From Aplectana chamaeleonis (lineage: Eukaryota > Nematoda > Chromadorea > Rhabditida > Cosmocercidae), in NCBI GenBank assembly GCA_029168955.1, contig JAPDOI010001529.1, positions 62,001-126,000 on the forward strand: a DNA stretch of 64,000 nt, read 5' to 3'. Positions 41,111 through 52,300 of the stretch are shown here, in pieces. The position numbers were made by a program, and so were the translations under genes. The notes under the pieces were generated by a model, which was not told the origin of the DNA, ran no database searches, and was given only the letters and a program-made list of their open reading frames with translations. Positions within the stretch are counted from its first letter, which is position 1; each line of letters begins with the position of its first letter.

Positions 41111-44100
41111 TCAATATGGTGCAAATCTGAATCGAGATCTGTATGGTCTTCCTCTGACGACTGGGTTCATTCCTGGGTAAGCGTTGACGACGAACATCGG
41201 TTCCTCTTGAAGCGCGTATCCTTGACGGCCTGGGTTGAACTGCTGACGAGCCTGGTTTTGCTGGTGGTGTCTCATTGGCGGTCGGTTTCTCCCTCCTCGT
41301 TGACATTGTCTGGAATGACTAGGATTATTAACCTTTTCGTGATTATCCTTTCTTCTATTCTCGGGCTTATGCTGGTTCGCCCTCTTTCTCATCCGGTGCG
41401 CCTGGTTCCGATTGAGTGTCTTGTCTCGGCACGTGAAGAGTTTTCCTTGAATGTGCGGAGCGATGCAGCTTTGAAGTTCGAGCAAAAACTTCTGCACGGG
41501 ATCCGTAGGGAAAAGATCGGACGCACATTTTCTCGTGCGATGTCCCATGGCGACGTACGGCTCGAAAGCGCTGGGCACTTTACTGATGAGCGTCACTACA
41601 TTTGATCTCATAGCAGCCGCGGCTTGCTTCACAATATCCATCGTGTCCAGCATACTGTGTCTGTGCGACTCCCACACGTCCTCTCCTTTTGGACCACTGA
41701 CGGCCAGCACCTTTGTTCCGACTCTCGCGACTGCTGCTAGTGATGTTGCCAGCATTGTCCACTCGTGCCGTTTGACTATGCCTATAACAGGCGCCACTAC
41801 TACTATCGTTCCCACGTTGTCGGCAGAGCGCACTTTCGAACACAAATCTGTCAGCGTCTCATACACCTCCACAATCACTTGGTCCTCGAGTACCAGCGCC
41901 CGATCGTAGCACTCAAATCCAAGTGGAAGCAGTATCATGATGTTCTTTCTGGCATTGTGAAGAGTCACGTCCTCCCAAGCATGAGTTTGTGCGTAGCGGA
42001 TCCCTAGATTGACGAGATCGTTCAGTTGATGAACATCGATGTCGACGCCGTGTGTAGCAGGCAAACATAGCATCGAACCGTCGTGTCGAAGTAGAGCTCG
42101 GAGAGTGTGATCGCACTTGCGTTTGAAGTATGTGTAGGCCTTTTCTACACCTGCCGCAGTGAGGAACGCATACGAATTTGTTTTCATGAGCAGTCGTTTC
42201 TTATCCGGATCAGCTTCGTTTTCAAACACAGATATGAGACGGGCCAATGAATATATGGTATTAAACGGAAGAGCTCTAATCACAGGATCATTGACACTGA
42301 CTACATCACCAAACACATTGCCACGGACAGAACATGTATAGATCTCGGGATCGCCTTGCTCACGGCTCTGACCAGAACAACTGTGGAAGAGGCTGAGCGC
42401 ACTTGTGTCTGCTTCGTGAGCTGCTGCCGCTCGATTCGACCTGAAATCAGTACATGTTGACACTACCGCACATGTGACCTCCCTGGCACGTCTTTTGACT
42501 CTCTTTGTTTTAGTGTTCAGTGGTTTATCATCAATTTCGTGAGGCAACACTATCATCATGTCATGTTGAACTCTGATCGGCTCTTCATTTGTATTGATAT
42601 TGGTCAAAAGAGCAGAATTCTCGGAAGTTTCAATTACACGAAACGGTCCACTCCAGTCATGAGTCAATTTGGGGAATTTGGACTTGCTTTTCTCTTGTGG
42701 AAGATGTACGTAGACTCTATCTCCCACCTTCGCATGCCTACTAGTGTTCACATTGTTTGCTCTGTCATATCTCTCCTTCATACTTGCAGAGTAGTCAGCA
42801 TTAATCGCTTTGACATTGTCTTGCAACTGTTTCACTCCAGCTAGCAACTCATGTTTATAGTCGTCAAAATCTATGTGATTCCACGAAAGCCTATCTGGGG
42901 GAATCTCATTGTTAGGCACATTTGGGTCGAACGCATGGAGAACATAGAACGGACTGTCTCCTACCGCCTCATGTGGAGACGCATTATAAGCGAACACCAC
43001 CATCGGCAGCAGCTTATCCCATTCAACTGGTATCACTGTCTTCTTTCTTAGCATACGCGTTAACGTCCCAATCACCCGCTCAGTAACGCCATTCTCTCGA
43101 GGATTATAGCCTTTTGTGAGCGACTGATCTATACCTGTGATCAGACAAAGTTCGCTGATAATGCTGTTTACAAACTCAGGTCCTTGGTCAGAATGAATCG
43201 CTTTAGGCCATCGGCAGCCATCACATATCCATCTCTCAAAGAGCGTTTTTGCCACAGTCTGTGCTGATTTATCCTTCATAGGATAAGCTCCAACAAACTT
43301 TGAAAAATGGTCGATAGCAACCAGGGCGTAACGGTTACCTTGCTCCGATAAGCCAAGTTCGACCAAATCTATTCCAACTATTTCGAACGGGCATGAAGTG
43401 GTAAATGGTTTTAGCGGAGGTATGGTTTTGGTGTGAGGTCTAGTGAGGAAGCACTGCTTGCATTCTCTTGACCATTTTCGCACATCCTTCTCCATTCCCT
43501 CCCAGAAAACGGTCTTCTTCAGTTGTCTAATCAACTTGCGGCCGTTTAAGTGTCCGGCTAACAAACCACTGTGTGCTTCATCGAAAACAGGTTTCCTGCG
43601 GGATTTAGGTACGACTTTCACAACACTATCTTCAACGATGATTTTCAGCACGTCGTCCTCCACCAGAAAATCAGCTAGTGTGAACTTCTTTTTACAGCGG
43701 GGCAAGCTCACCACTTTATCCCCATTTCTCTCCATCATCATGTCATTCAATATCTGACTATAGTCACAATCTGCTTTCAGTTCGTCTAGCCACTCGTTTC
43801 TGGCGCTTTCAATACTACAGACTATAACTTCGTTCTCGTCACATATCGGTAAGATGGCGTTAGGAGCCGAATCTGGAGTTTCAGCAGAGATGGAGCCTCT
43901 CGACAAATCATCAGCGACAGCATTGGCCTTGCCTTCTACATAGTGGATCTCTAGCTTATATTGCTGCACCTGTAGCGCCCATCTCAATACGCGAGCTGAT
44001 ACGTTGGATTGTTTGAATAAACTAGTCAATGGTTTATGGTCTGTATAAATCAATGTCTTAAAACCATATATGAAGAAATGAAACTTTTTCAGAGCGAAAA

Positions 44101-47100
44101 CCACTGCTAGAGCCTCTAAATCGGTTATGTGGTAGTTGCGCTCCGCTTTGGAAAGAGATTTCGACGCGAAATAGATCGGGTGTACTAATCCATCGGGCCC
44201 TTTCTGACATAGGACCGCGCCTACTCCCTGGGTAGAGGCGTCTGTATACACAAGGAATGGTCTCTCGCCGTTAGCAGCTCCCTTCACATCGGGTTGGGCC
44301 AGGATTGGACTTCGCACCAAGGTTTCTTTTAGCTGCTCAAAAGCTATATCCTGTCTACTGGTCCATTCCCAAGACCGTTTCGTACTTGTCAGTTCATATA
44401 GACTTTCAGCAATCTTTGAAAATCGTAAAATGAACTTGCGATAGTACGACGCCATTCCTAAGAAGGTACGCAGCTCAGCTATGTTTCTAGGAACTGGGTA
44501 ATCTCTGATCTTCTGGACTTTCTCGGGGTCTGTTCGTACCCCGTTTTGATCCACGATATGACCCAGGAAACTCAACTCATTCCTGAAGAACGAACACTTT
44601 TCGGGTTTGAGCCTTAGGTTGGCTTTGCGCAAGGCCTCAAATAGCATCTTAACAACTTCAAAGTGCCTTTCTACAGTTTCCGTGGCAATCAATATGTCAT
44701 CAATATAAACGAAAACTTCTTTATCCTTTATGCCGAGATTATCCAACACTAGGTCCATCATTCTTTGAAATGCGGCAGGGCTCGTGGAGAGTCCAAAGGG
44801 CAGAACTGTAAACTGATACAGCCCTTCGCTAGATGTGAACGCGCTCTTACGCTTAGCGTCCTCGGACAGTCTCACTTGCCAGTAGCCAGCCGCTAGGTCT
44901 AGCGTTGAAAAAACCTTGGCTCCGCTCAAGCTCTGCAACATAGAATCAATGGTCGGCAGGGGATATGCATCTTGTCTAATGACCTTATTGAGCGCCCGAT
45001 AGTCTATGCAGAGTCGTAAGGTGCCGTCCTTTTTTCTCACCAGAACGACCGGCGAAGCCCACTCAGAACTACTTTTCTCAATGATTTTTCTTTCCAGAAG
45101 ATCTTTTATGATTGCTTTGAACTCCTGTCTGGCTCCGAGAGGAACTGGTCGCGTTTTCTGCTTGATTGGTACGGAGTCACCCGTATCGATCTCATGTGTA
45201 ATCAGATCCGTTTGCTGCAACTCAGAATCTGTCACGGCGAAAACATCTGGAAAATTTTTCACCAGCGTGATGAACTCTTTTGGCATTTCACTATTTGCCT
45301 GAATTATGTTTTGCAACGCACACATTCTCTCATCACTTTGCTCCGTGTCTGGCAGGACTTGAGTGGCCCCACACCAGAACTGTTGCAAGGCTGCTCCTTC
45401 TACCCACTCTTCCGTTGCATACTCTCCTACAGTCTCACCTTTTTGCAGGACGACCGGCAGAGGTGTTGTGTTCAGAATGGGGACTTCTATCGTACCCTCT
45501 GTTGATACACTACAAGCACCATGAGCTATCAAAGGTGTCGCCGACCAAAACATACGATCTCCCGGAGATATCGGTGTCGACGCTGCCAAGCTCAAAACTT
45601 TCCATCCACCTGGCGGCACTATGGTCCTCTGCTGCGTAAATAATGCGCACGTGCGATGCCCACTACTAACGGCAGATTTCGTATATTGCAGAGGAGATTC
45701 CAGGAAGTCTGGGCTCCTCATCAGTGCGAGCCCAAATGTCTCCAAGGCATTAGTGCCCAGTATCAGCACATTGTCCAATGCACCTCCAACATGGAAGCAA
45801 ATCGGTGCTGTACTGCCATAAAGGCAAACATTCATCGCTATTGTGTCGATAAACTCTAGAGGCTGCCCTGACGCTGTTCTAACTACCGCGTTAACACCGG
45901 GTATCCGTTCAACAAAGGCGTCTATGTCAACCGCAAGGTCACGAGCTCGTTTGAAAAAACCTAACGGAGCTATGGAAATCTCTGACCCTGTATCTAGTAA
46001 CACGGTCACGTCCATGTTCATCGCCGACGCCGCAACAATTGACTTCCTACCAAACAACTTTTGCGGTTCCTGAGAAACTCTGTTGCTATTCACCTCAGAT
46101 ATCTCAAGACTACCACTTATCACACTGTCCAGGATCGTTGTGAATGACTGAAGACTGCGGGGTGGCCCCTTTTTTGACTGATCAGTCACTTGTACGGCTG
46201 GCTGTTGGGTGGGAACTCGGCAGTTCTTTGCGAAATGCCCCGCTTTACCACACTTGAAGCACTTCACATCTCCCGTAGTCGATGAGCCAAATTGGAATTT
46301 CCCTGCAGACACTTTGTGATCTATGATGGCAGCGCTTGGGCTGGGTTTAGTTACCACATTAAGATCCGGATGTTGTACCTTGCTCTGATAGCCTTTACGT
46401 TCCTCTGGAGCACTTCTCTCACGGAACCCGTAGCTTCTTGGGAAGGTCTGGCGAGGGGGTACAACTATCTCTCTTGCAATCTTCCTATTCCTTTCTAACC
46501 TCAGCGCCGCTTCTTTCACTCTGTCATAGACATCGCCTTTAGAATTGCACTCTATGGCTTCTATCAGGGTATGACTACCGTTCCAGCTGGCTAATTGTCT
46601 CGACAGAATCTCAGCTTTCTGCAGTGAGGCTACTTCAAGAGGGGCGCCTGGAAACGCGCGACCAGCAATCCTTTCGAGAACCAAACAGAATTCTCCCACT
46701 GATTGCCCTTCTCGCATAGCTAGTGTTCGAAGTTCCGACATAGCTTCCAAGCACTTGCTATTACTATCCTCATGCAGTCTGGATTTCATAGCCTTTACCA
46801 CATCATCAAACGAACTCTCCTTTACTGTGGTCGGAAGTGTTTCAAAAATTATCAAAGCCTCTTTCGTCAGAAAACTCTCAAACAGCTGTATTCTACTCCT
46901 ATCATCCCAAAGTGTAGGAGGGTGTTTGATCATGAACGAGTTCAAAAACCTGCGAAAGTTCTCGTTTTTCCCTGCAAAAGGCTTCACTTCCGGTAAGGCA
47001 TTCATTTTGATATATTCTGTGGTCAGGTCGGCCGGACCTCTAGCAACACATTCTGTCATGTGATTTTGTCCGGAGTTGATAACCGACTCACCTATGCCCA

Positions 47101-47170
47101 ATGCATGTAGCTCCTCGCTCCTTCTCTCGTCTGATCTTGTCTTTTGCCACGGCAAGTAAGGCGTGGGCAT
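41111..47170 (-). CDS. Gag-Pol polyprotein, main part (zinc knuckle, PR, RT, RNaseH, IN, long tail)
   Basis: 2019 codons from the first Met. Positions from that Met: retrotransposon capsid-like region about 50-230; CCHC knuckle CFKCGKAGHFAKNC near 302-316; aspartic protease LLDTGSEISIAP near 391; reverse transcriptase with YIDDIL near 822; RNase H with YTDAST near 973; integrase HHCC zinc module near 1197-1240 and a DDE core ending in a NGVTERVIG motif near 1362; GPY/F-like module with VGDRVYVHL and WSGPFRVI near 1475-1520. About 450 further residues have no recognised domain and end in an Arg/Gln/Asn-rich basic tail. No transmembrane segment or envelope gene is seen. The frame is continuous with the upstream Gag segment except for TAG at 47252-47254 and TGA at 47417-47419. 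All catalytic motifs look present. Confidence 0.95.
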   Translation of the reverse strand: MPTPYLPWQKTRSDERRSEELHALGIGESVINSGQNHMTECVARGPADLTTEYIKMNALPEVKPFAGKNENFRRFLNSFMIKHPPTLWDDRSRIQLFESFLTKEALIIFETLPTTVKESSFDDVVKAMKSRLHEDSNSKCLEAMSELRTLAMREGQSVGEFCLVLERIAGRAFPGAPLEVASLQKAEILSRQLASWNGSHTLIEAIECNSKGDVYDRVKEAALRLERNRKIAREIVVPPRQTFPRSYGFRERSAPEERKGYQSKVQHPDLNVVTKPSPSAAIIDHKVSAGKFQFGSSTTGDVKCFKCGKAGHFAKNCRVPTQQPAVQVTDQSKKGPPRSLQSFTTILDSVISGSLEISEVNSNRVSQEPQKLFGRKSIVAASAMNMDVTVLLDTGSEISIAPLGFFKRARDLAVDIDAFVERIPGVNAVVRTASGQPLEFIDTIAMNVCLYGSTAPICFHVGGALDNVLILGTNALETFGLALMRSPDFLESPLQYTKSAVSSGHRTCALFTQQRTIVPPGGWKVLSLAASTPISPGDRMFWSATPLIAHGACSVSTEGTIEVPILNTTPLPVVLQKGETVGEYATEEWVEGAALQQFWCGATQVLPDTEQSDERMCALQNIIQANSEMPKEFITLVKNFPDVFAVTDSELQQTDLITHEIDTGDSVPIKQKTRPVPLGARQEFKAIIKDLLERKIIEKSSSEWASPVVLVRKKDGTLRLCIDYRALNKVIRQDAYPLPTIDSMLQSLSGAKVFSTLDLAAGYWQVRLSEDAKRKSAFTSSEGLYQFTVLPFGLSTSPAAFQRMMDLVLDNLGIKDKEVFVYIDDILIATETVERHFEVVKMLFEALRKANLRLKPEKCSFFRNELSFLGHIVDQNGVRTDPEKVQKIRDYPVPRNIAELRTFLGMASYYRKFILRFSKIAESLYELTSTKRSWEWTSRQDIAFEQLKETLVRSPILAQPDVKGAANGERPFLVYTDASTQGVGAVLCQKGPDGLVHPIYFASKSLSKAERNYHITDLEALAVVFALKKFHFFIYGFKTLIYTDHKPLTSLFKQSNVSARVLRWALQVQQYKLEIHYVEGKANAVADDLSRGSISAETPDSAPNAILPICDENEVIVCSIESARNEWLDELKADCDYSQILNDMMMERNGDKVVSLPRCKKKFTLADFLVEDDVLKIIVEDSVVKVVPKSRRKPVFDEAHSGLLAGHLNGRKLIRQLKKTVFWEGMEKDVRKWSRECKQCFLTRPHTKTIPPLKPFTTSCPFEIVGIDLVELGLSEQGNRYALVAIDHFSKFVGAYPMKDKSAQTVAKTLFERWICDGCRWPKAIHSDQGPEFVNSIISELCLITGIDQSLTKGYNPRENGVTERVIGTLTRMLRKKTVIPVEWDKLLPMVVFAYNASPHEAVGDSPFYVLHAFDPNVPNNEIPPDRLSWNHIDFDDYKHELLAGVKQLQDNVKAINADYSASMKERYDRANNVNTSRHAKVGDRVYVHLPQEKSKSKFPKLTHDWSGPFRVIETSENSALLTNINTNEEPIRVQHDMMIVLPHEIDDKPLNTKTKRVKRRAREVTCAVVSTCTDFRSNRAAAAHEADTSALSLFHSCSGQSREQGDPEIYTCSVRGNVFGDVVSVNDPVIRALPFNTIYSLARLISVFENEADPDKKRLLMKTNSYAFLTAAGVEKAYTYFKRKCDHTLRALLRHDGSMLCLPATHGVDIDVHQLNDLVNLGIRYAQTHAWEDVTLHNARKNIMILLPLGFECYDRALVLEDQVIVEVYETLTDLCSKVRSADNVGTIVVVAPVIGIVKRHEWTMLATSLAAVARVGTKVLAVSGPKGEDVWESHRHSMLDTMDIVKQAAAAMRSNVVTLISKVPSAFEPYVAMGHRTRKCASDLFPTDPVQKFLLELQSCIAPHIQGKLFTCRDKTLNRNQAHRMRKRANQHKPENRRKDNHEKVNNPSHSRQCQRGGRNRPPMRHHQQNQARQQFNPGRQGYALQEEPMFVVNAYPGMNPVVRGRPYRSRFRFAPY

Positions 47171-47416
47171 CGACCTCCTCGAGTTGTTGTAGGACTGAAA
47201 CAGTTGTTGATTACCATCTTGTCCAACAACTCCGGCATTTTGGAATTTTCCCTATTTTGTAGGCGTACTTTGGTATGTTGTCTCACCATTTGGATTCAAT
47301 GATACACCGCGAGGCTCGCCGAGAGTTTTGACGCGCTCCGCCAACTGTGACACCTGCAATGACAACATTTCATTCTCTTTTTCCAGATCTTCCACCTTTT
47401 TAGCGTCAACTGATCT

Positions 47417-47950
47417 TCAACTCTCTAGATCTCGTATCTGTTCAAGTACGCGATCCTCACTACAATCAAGTTGTTCACATATAGTCAGTACCAAATTTTT
47501 ATGGAATAACTTCTCCTCTAGACACTGCTCCAAAACGCTTGCAGAAGACAAGCCAGCTATTTGGAGTAGCTCCCTCATGTCGTCATCGGGAAAATCACTA
47601 GTTGGCTGACATTCGAGTTCTATTTGCTCAACTATGTTTTTTATACTCTCTCTTGATACCCGAATCTGTCTACTGACCGCATCAAACACGTCACATCTAA
47701 AAGGATCCGCCGTGGTGAGTTTCTTTCCCAATGCTCTGTCGCATTCTATGGAAATCAGACTCAAAAACTTCTCAATTTTAGGCATCACCTTTCCTTTATT
47801 GACTGTAACGGTTTGTGTACCTCTGAGTATACCAACCTGGTCATCGTTCTGGATACTAGTCTCCACCGTTGCGTCGTTGACCATCGTATCCTCAGTGCCG
47901 CTTTCACTAGGACTTCTCAGCAATTGCTCTTCGGTTAGATCGGCCATCAC
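47417..47950 (-). CDS. N-terminal Gag segment, separated by stop codons
   Basis: 177 codons starting MMADLTEEQLLRSPSESGTE, acidic and probably helical toward the end. It is in the same frame as the main polyprotein; the roughly 80 codons between the two include a coiled-coil-like stretch (KKVEDLEKENEMLSLQ) broken only by TGA at 47417-47419 and TAG at 47252-47254. The stops may be decay, readthrough sites, or spliced out, though I could not define a convincing intron. Function: probably the matrix-like N-terminus of Gag. Confidence 0.75.
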   Translation of the reverse strand: MMADLTEEQLLRSPSESGTEDTMVNDATVETSIQNDDQVGILRGTQTVTVNKGKVMPKIEKFLSLISIECDRALGKKLTTADPFRCDVFDAVSRQIRVSRESIKNIVEQIELECQPTSDFPDDDMRELLQIAGLSSASVLEQCLEEKLFHKNLVLTICEQLDCSEDRVLEQIRDLES

Positions 47951-48236
47951 GATCTAATCTAGAACAAAACTGATAGTTGAAAAGCGCTTGTTATTAATTA
48001 ACAATCGATCAACACTCGAGGATTTCCGAAATATCGACAGATACAAGAGATGATTCAGCTACGCAAATATCAATCGATTAGAGCGTCTATCTCGTTTACC
48101 AGATTTCAAATCGCGTTAGTCTGCGACTCTACCGTTTGCGACCAGTACGGGAAACCGTTAAGATTTCAACCTAGCTTGAATAGGTCCTATCCTCTTCTCA
48201 CTCTTGCTGGAATCTTCCACGTGATTGTGGGTTATC

Positions 48237-48625
48237 TCTGAGGTAATCGCACGGATTTCTCTCAGGTCTCAAGTGAGAAAACGGTTTTTGAATACTGAGG
48301 TAATTGCTGGGATTTCGCTCAGTTCCACTGTCAAAAGATTTTTTTTTTACTGAGGTAATCGCTTGGATTTCGCTCAGTTTCACTGTCAAAATATTTTTTT
48401 TTTCAGACTGAGGTAATCGCTTGGATTTCGCTCAGTTCCACGGTTCAAAATGACTTTTTTTAGTAATCTCGACCGAGGTAATCGCTTGGATTTCGCTCAG
48501 TCTTCCTGGCAAAATGATTTTTCTTGTGAAATTCGACCGAGGTAATCGCTTGGATCTCGCTCAGTCTTCCTGGCAAAATGATTTTTCTTGTGAAATTCGA
48601 CAGAGGTAATCGCTTGGAGTCTTCA
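48237..48625 (-). repeat. Tandem hairpin repeats in the retrotransposon leader
   Basis: Seven copies, spaced 55-63 bp, of GGTAATCGCTTGGATTTCGC TCAG (plus strand). The core is bounded by CTGAG and CTCAG, forming short stems. It lies between the 5' LTR and the Gag start, in the untranslated leader. Confidence 0.9.
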
Positions 48626-48721
48626 CAGAAACAATCGATCGGAGGGTCAGCAAAAGTGCAATTGGTTCGCTCTGTTACGAAACCGAAAATCACAAATTCG
48701 CAAATAGTGGCAAAATCAGAG

Positions 48722-48738
48722 GTTGGCCTTGGCCCCCA
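48722..48738 (-). promoter_or_regulatory. Candidate primer binding site
   Basis: Immediately after the 5' LTR, element sense reads TGGGGGCCAAGGCCAAC. The leading TGG fits pairing to a tRNA CCA end. The tRNA is not identified. Confidence 0.55.
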
Positions 48739-49321
48739 TGTACGGTCAGTAATGGCAGTCTGTCAAAATCAATAACAGTCAACAATGCCAAACTGATAAC
48801 CTGGGTTAGGAAACCCCTCTGAATTCAAACCAAATTGGCAACAATAATGAGATTTATCCGCAATGAACACAATAACACAGTGCCCACGGTTGGTCGAACA
48901 CTACCCTCACGATTTTAGCCCACTATTGACCCGTAGAGAGAAATACCCCACTCCCAGTAGAGCTTCGGGTCGAGGCAAAGCGAGAATGGGAAGCAAGAAG
49001 ACGAGTGTGAGACTTCGGCCAGCGAGACGAGACTAACTGATTTTCGAAAACCCCCAACCGTGGGCGGAGCATGAGTGCAAAAAAAAAGTTTCCCGCATCC
49101 AATTCGAAGATACCGTACACCCGAATTCAAACTCGGATTGCGAAATGAAATACAACATGCAAAAGTGCAACGACGATGAGTACCAAGGAGAAATACGAAC
49201 TGAGGCAATAGCGAATGATATCATATAAAGCAAAAAGGTATTATGAGCATATTATGATAAACTACTTCAATTAAACAGGAATTACTATTCTATATGTAGT
49301 CATTTTCCCCTTACGTGTACA
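48739..49321 (-). repeat. 5' LTR
   Basis: 583 bp; promoter-bearing copy in element orientation. It has one extra A in the A-run near 49079-49087 relative to the 3' LTR. Confidence 0.97.
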
Positions 49322-49325
49322 TTCT

Positions 49326-52300
49326 TTGGTCGGAGAGAAATTGTCAAAACTTTGTTAAAGGGGGTTATAAAGATGATGTTGATCACGTAACTGATTTCAT
49401 CTAGTTGATTGTCGGAATAGCAGTGCCACCTATTTGAGATAACTGCAGTAGGTCATCGTTTCAAATTTTGCTGTCTTGACCCCGAGGGTCATTCGAGCTG
49501 CTGCACAAGGTTCCGGTGTTTATTTTACAATTTCCAATGAAATTTCCGTCGATTGTGGTATATTAGCCATCGTTCATCTTTCTTTCACATTTCGCTAAAT
49601 TGCGAGAGGGAAATAACTTGGGGGCGGGAGGGAGTGAAATCCTGTGAATAGTTCAACGCTCAAAATTTTGTTGATACTTCACTACGGGGTGTGTTTGAAG
49701 GATTTGAAGAACAATGAAATGGTGTTTTTTGTCAAGATTTTCAGAAGCACCGTTGTTGTCTGCCGTTCGTTATCCGTTGACAAACGTTTGAGGTTTCGGG
49801 GCGACTTCGCTCAGGTGGTCATTTGAGGGGGGGGGGGGAAGGGGTGGTGGTGATTATAAATCTGATTCCCATTTTGAGATTTTCGATGAAATTTTCATTG
49901 GTTACATCGAACAATTTTGCAGGTGAAAGTTTATGAGTCTGCCGAAAGTTCTCCATGAGGTTAAATAGGACATTGCATAGTAGGAGTTCGTTCATTTTTA
50001 AAATTTTCAATACTTTAGGTTGGCTCCGCATGGCACAGTTCTGACCATTACCTGTAACCTGCAGAAAACTTCAGAAGACGAGAGACAAATGTTTCTTTCG
50101 TGACCAGCACGCCCAAAATATTGCGAAAAGTGTTTCAAAGCACCTTGGACATGCATAGTTAAAATACCTTCCAAAATCAAGAAAAATCAGGCCCGTAAGA
50201 AAGCGGTGGATCATTGATTTACTATGGCTTTACTCCAATTCTCTATTTACTCTCTGTACTCTCAGCTGGAGTGGAAATGGAGTACTGGTTGTGTAAGAAA
50301 AAAAACCTGCTCCCATCAAAATGGTTCCCAGCGGACCGCGTGTCCATACGGGTCACCCACGGAAATGATTAGTCGCGGAGCGCACCGGTCGGCTGTGGAA
50401 ATTCGCCGTGGAGCAGGCGGTCTCTTAAGTGTTAAGGTAGGTTTGCCTCCTAAATGACATGTTACCTACCATAACCTACAGTAAACCTTGAAATTTCGAC
50501 GAGCGAACCCCAGTTTCGTTTACAGCACCCCAGATTACCTCTACATACATGTTTTTAGCAGAATTCAGAAAAAAAAATTTAAAAACATCCTGAAAATTCC
50601 ATGTGGTACCCTTACCTTGCCGCGAAGCTCTGAAAACGCTCATAACTCCCTATACCGTAGTCGTCATTCAGTAATCAATCAATTAATCAATTAAATAACG
50701 TACCTGACACGAAAGAGAAGAGCGGAAATATTTTTACCCCTAAAGAACGTTGCAAGTTAACTTTTTAAGGGCTCGTGAAGCTCACTGAATCAAAAGATGA
50801 GCGATAGGAACGTTCAGTAAGACTTCTTCGTGAAGCGTATATTTGCACCCGACTAATGTGAAAACAAGGGAGAAGTTGCAGGCAAAAAGCTCACATTTAG
50901 GTACATAGATAGCCCCACTTCGTCTCAATTCTGGGCAATTTGCATTCAATTTCCCACTTCAAGCCTAGCTTGCTCGGATGAGCTCGGGCGGCGGGCGGAA
51001 TGATCAGCGGAGCGATATGTCATGGCAAAATATAATACTGATAAGGAGTTTCCAACATGATAAGCCGGATAAACCGTACTTCGACCCGCCCAAAATGAGC
51101 GAGCTAGGCTATATTTTCTCACCGGTGATGGCCAAATCTACAAGTCATGAGGAAATGCTCCTTATCGCTATTACTGTCTGCTTGCCTGCTGGTTTGGTGA
51201 GTAGTAAAGCTTCCTTCATCTCGAAAAAGGACAGTGTATGGGCTAGAAAGGTTAGATTACGTACGATCTTACATAGGCCTAGCAAGGCATAGAAGCGTAC
51301 ATATGGCTTTACTCGGGCCAAGCAAGGCGAAATGACGTCTGATTGGACTCTGGCCTAACAAGGCAAGGTGTTGCGGATGTCGACCCTGGCATAGTAAGGA
51401 ATGTCTCCCCCCCCCCGGAAACGGGGAACGCCCATTTTTTCGTACATAGGCCGTGACCCTAGCCTATGTACGGCGTTCTTGTGGACTAGTCGGAAACCTA
51501 TTTTCAGAGCAAATATCCTACTCTCGTGACTCCCAGATTCTAAAAATCTCGACCTCCGGGGATCGAACCCTCAAAAGACACCGTCCAAGCTCAGGATCGA
51601 TTTTTCGTTTTTCTGCCTATCTTGGGGGAAAGTTCACGCTGATCGTAATGGTGTCTCTAGAATCGCTCAGAACTAACTACGAATGGAGTTATGGCCCCTC
51701 AAGAATCTCGATTTTGAACGGCTAGAAATTTGCGGACGAGTTGTCTCGAGCCTGTATTTTCTCGTTATTCGCAGCCATCGTTTTGAAGCAGGCCATTATA
51801 TAAAGCCAGACCGAAAACAAAAAGAAGAACATAGATTTTGAATAAAATCATCCGCGCGTCTCTTCCCTATTGAGGTCGGAAACCTAGCACTGGGCGTTAC
51901 CCATTTTTTCTTTCATGGGGATGTGGCCGACTTTTTCCTGGCTTTTTCTCGCTTATTTGAGCGAATTGAGATTTCGCGCTTGGTATGGTTGCTATAGGCG
52001 GCGATCGGACCATAATGTCAAAAATTACCTCCGAGGTTGGACTGTGCCTTTAAACACCCGCATTTTTTAGCATAGCACGGACTGATACGAGTTACATGTA
52101 CTTTTGCACTTTCAGTTTCTCTCTACCTAAATGCAATGAGCGCTTCTCTGAGCTCTCGTCCTCGTAGACATCCGCATCTGTTCTCGCATAGCACTGGCTT
52201 GAAGCTTTCAATTTCACTATTTGTTCTAACCATTTGACAAATATATTCTTACTAATTGAGTACGACCAGAGTAACTTCACTGCAAAGAAACGTTAGAAGA

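Larger units (their letters stand above)
40483..49321 (-). mobile_element. Full-length Ty3/gypsy LTR retrotransposon, Cer1-like layout
   Basis: 8.84 kb with direct LTRs (40483-41064 and 48739-49321), each TGTACGG...CGTGTACA, and a 4-bp target duplication TTCT (40479-40482, 49322-49325). The LTRs differ at about five substitutions and one A-run indel over 582 bp, so insertion is recent. Order Gag-zinc knuckle-protease-RT-RNaseH-integrase marks Metaviridae. Size and near-single-ORF plan resemble C. elegans Cer1. Confidence 0.97.

Noticed and set aside
41207..47063. Multiple plus-strand frames of 60-130 codons opposite the retrotransposon ORF
   Set aside because: Antisense shadows of Gag-Pol with no motifs of their own.
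50978..51292. 105-codon frame starting with Gly-rich residues
   Set aside because: Lies in repeat-like sequence with no recognised motif; the GCGGGCGG and GATCAGCGG words resemble the array at 53.7 kb.
51545..51640. tRNA-like B box (GGTTCGATCCC) on the minus strand
   Set aside because: No matching A box at the right spacing and no cloverleaf. It could be a decayed tRNA-derived repeat but is not a tRNA gene.
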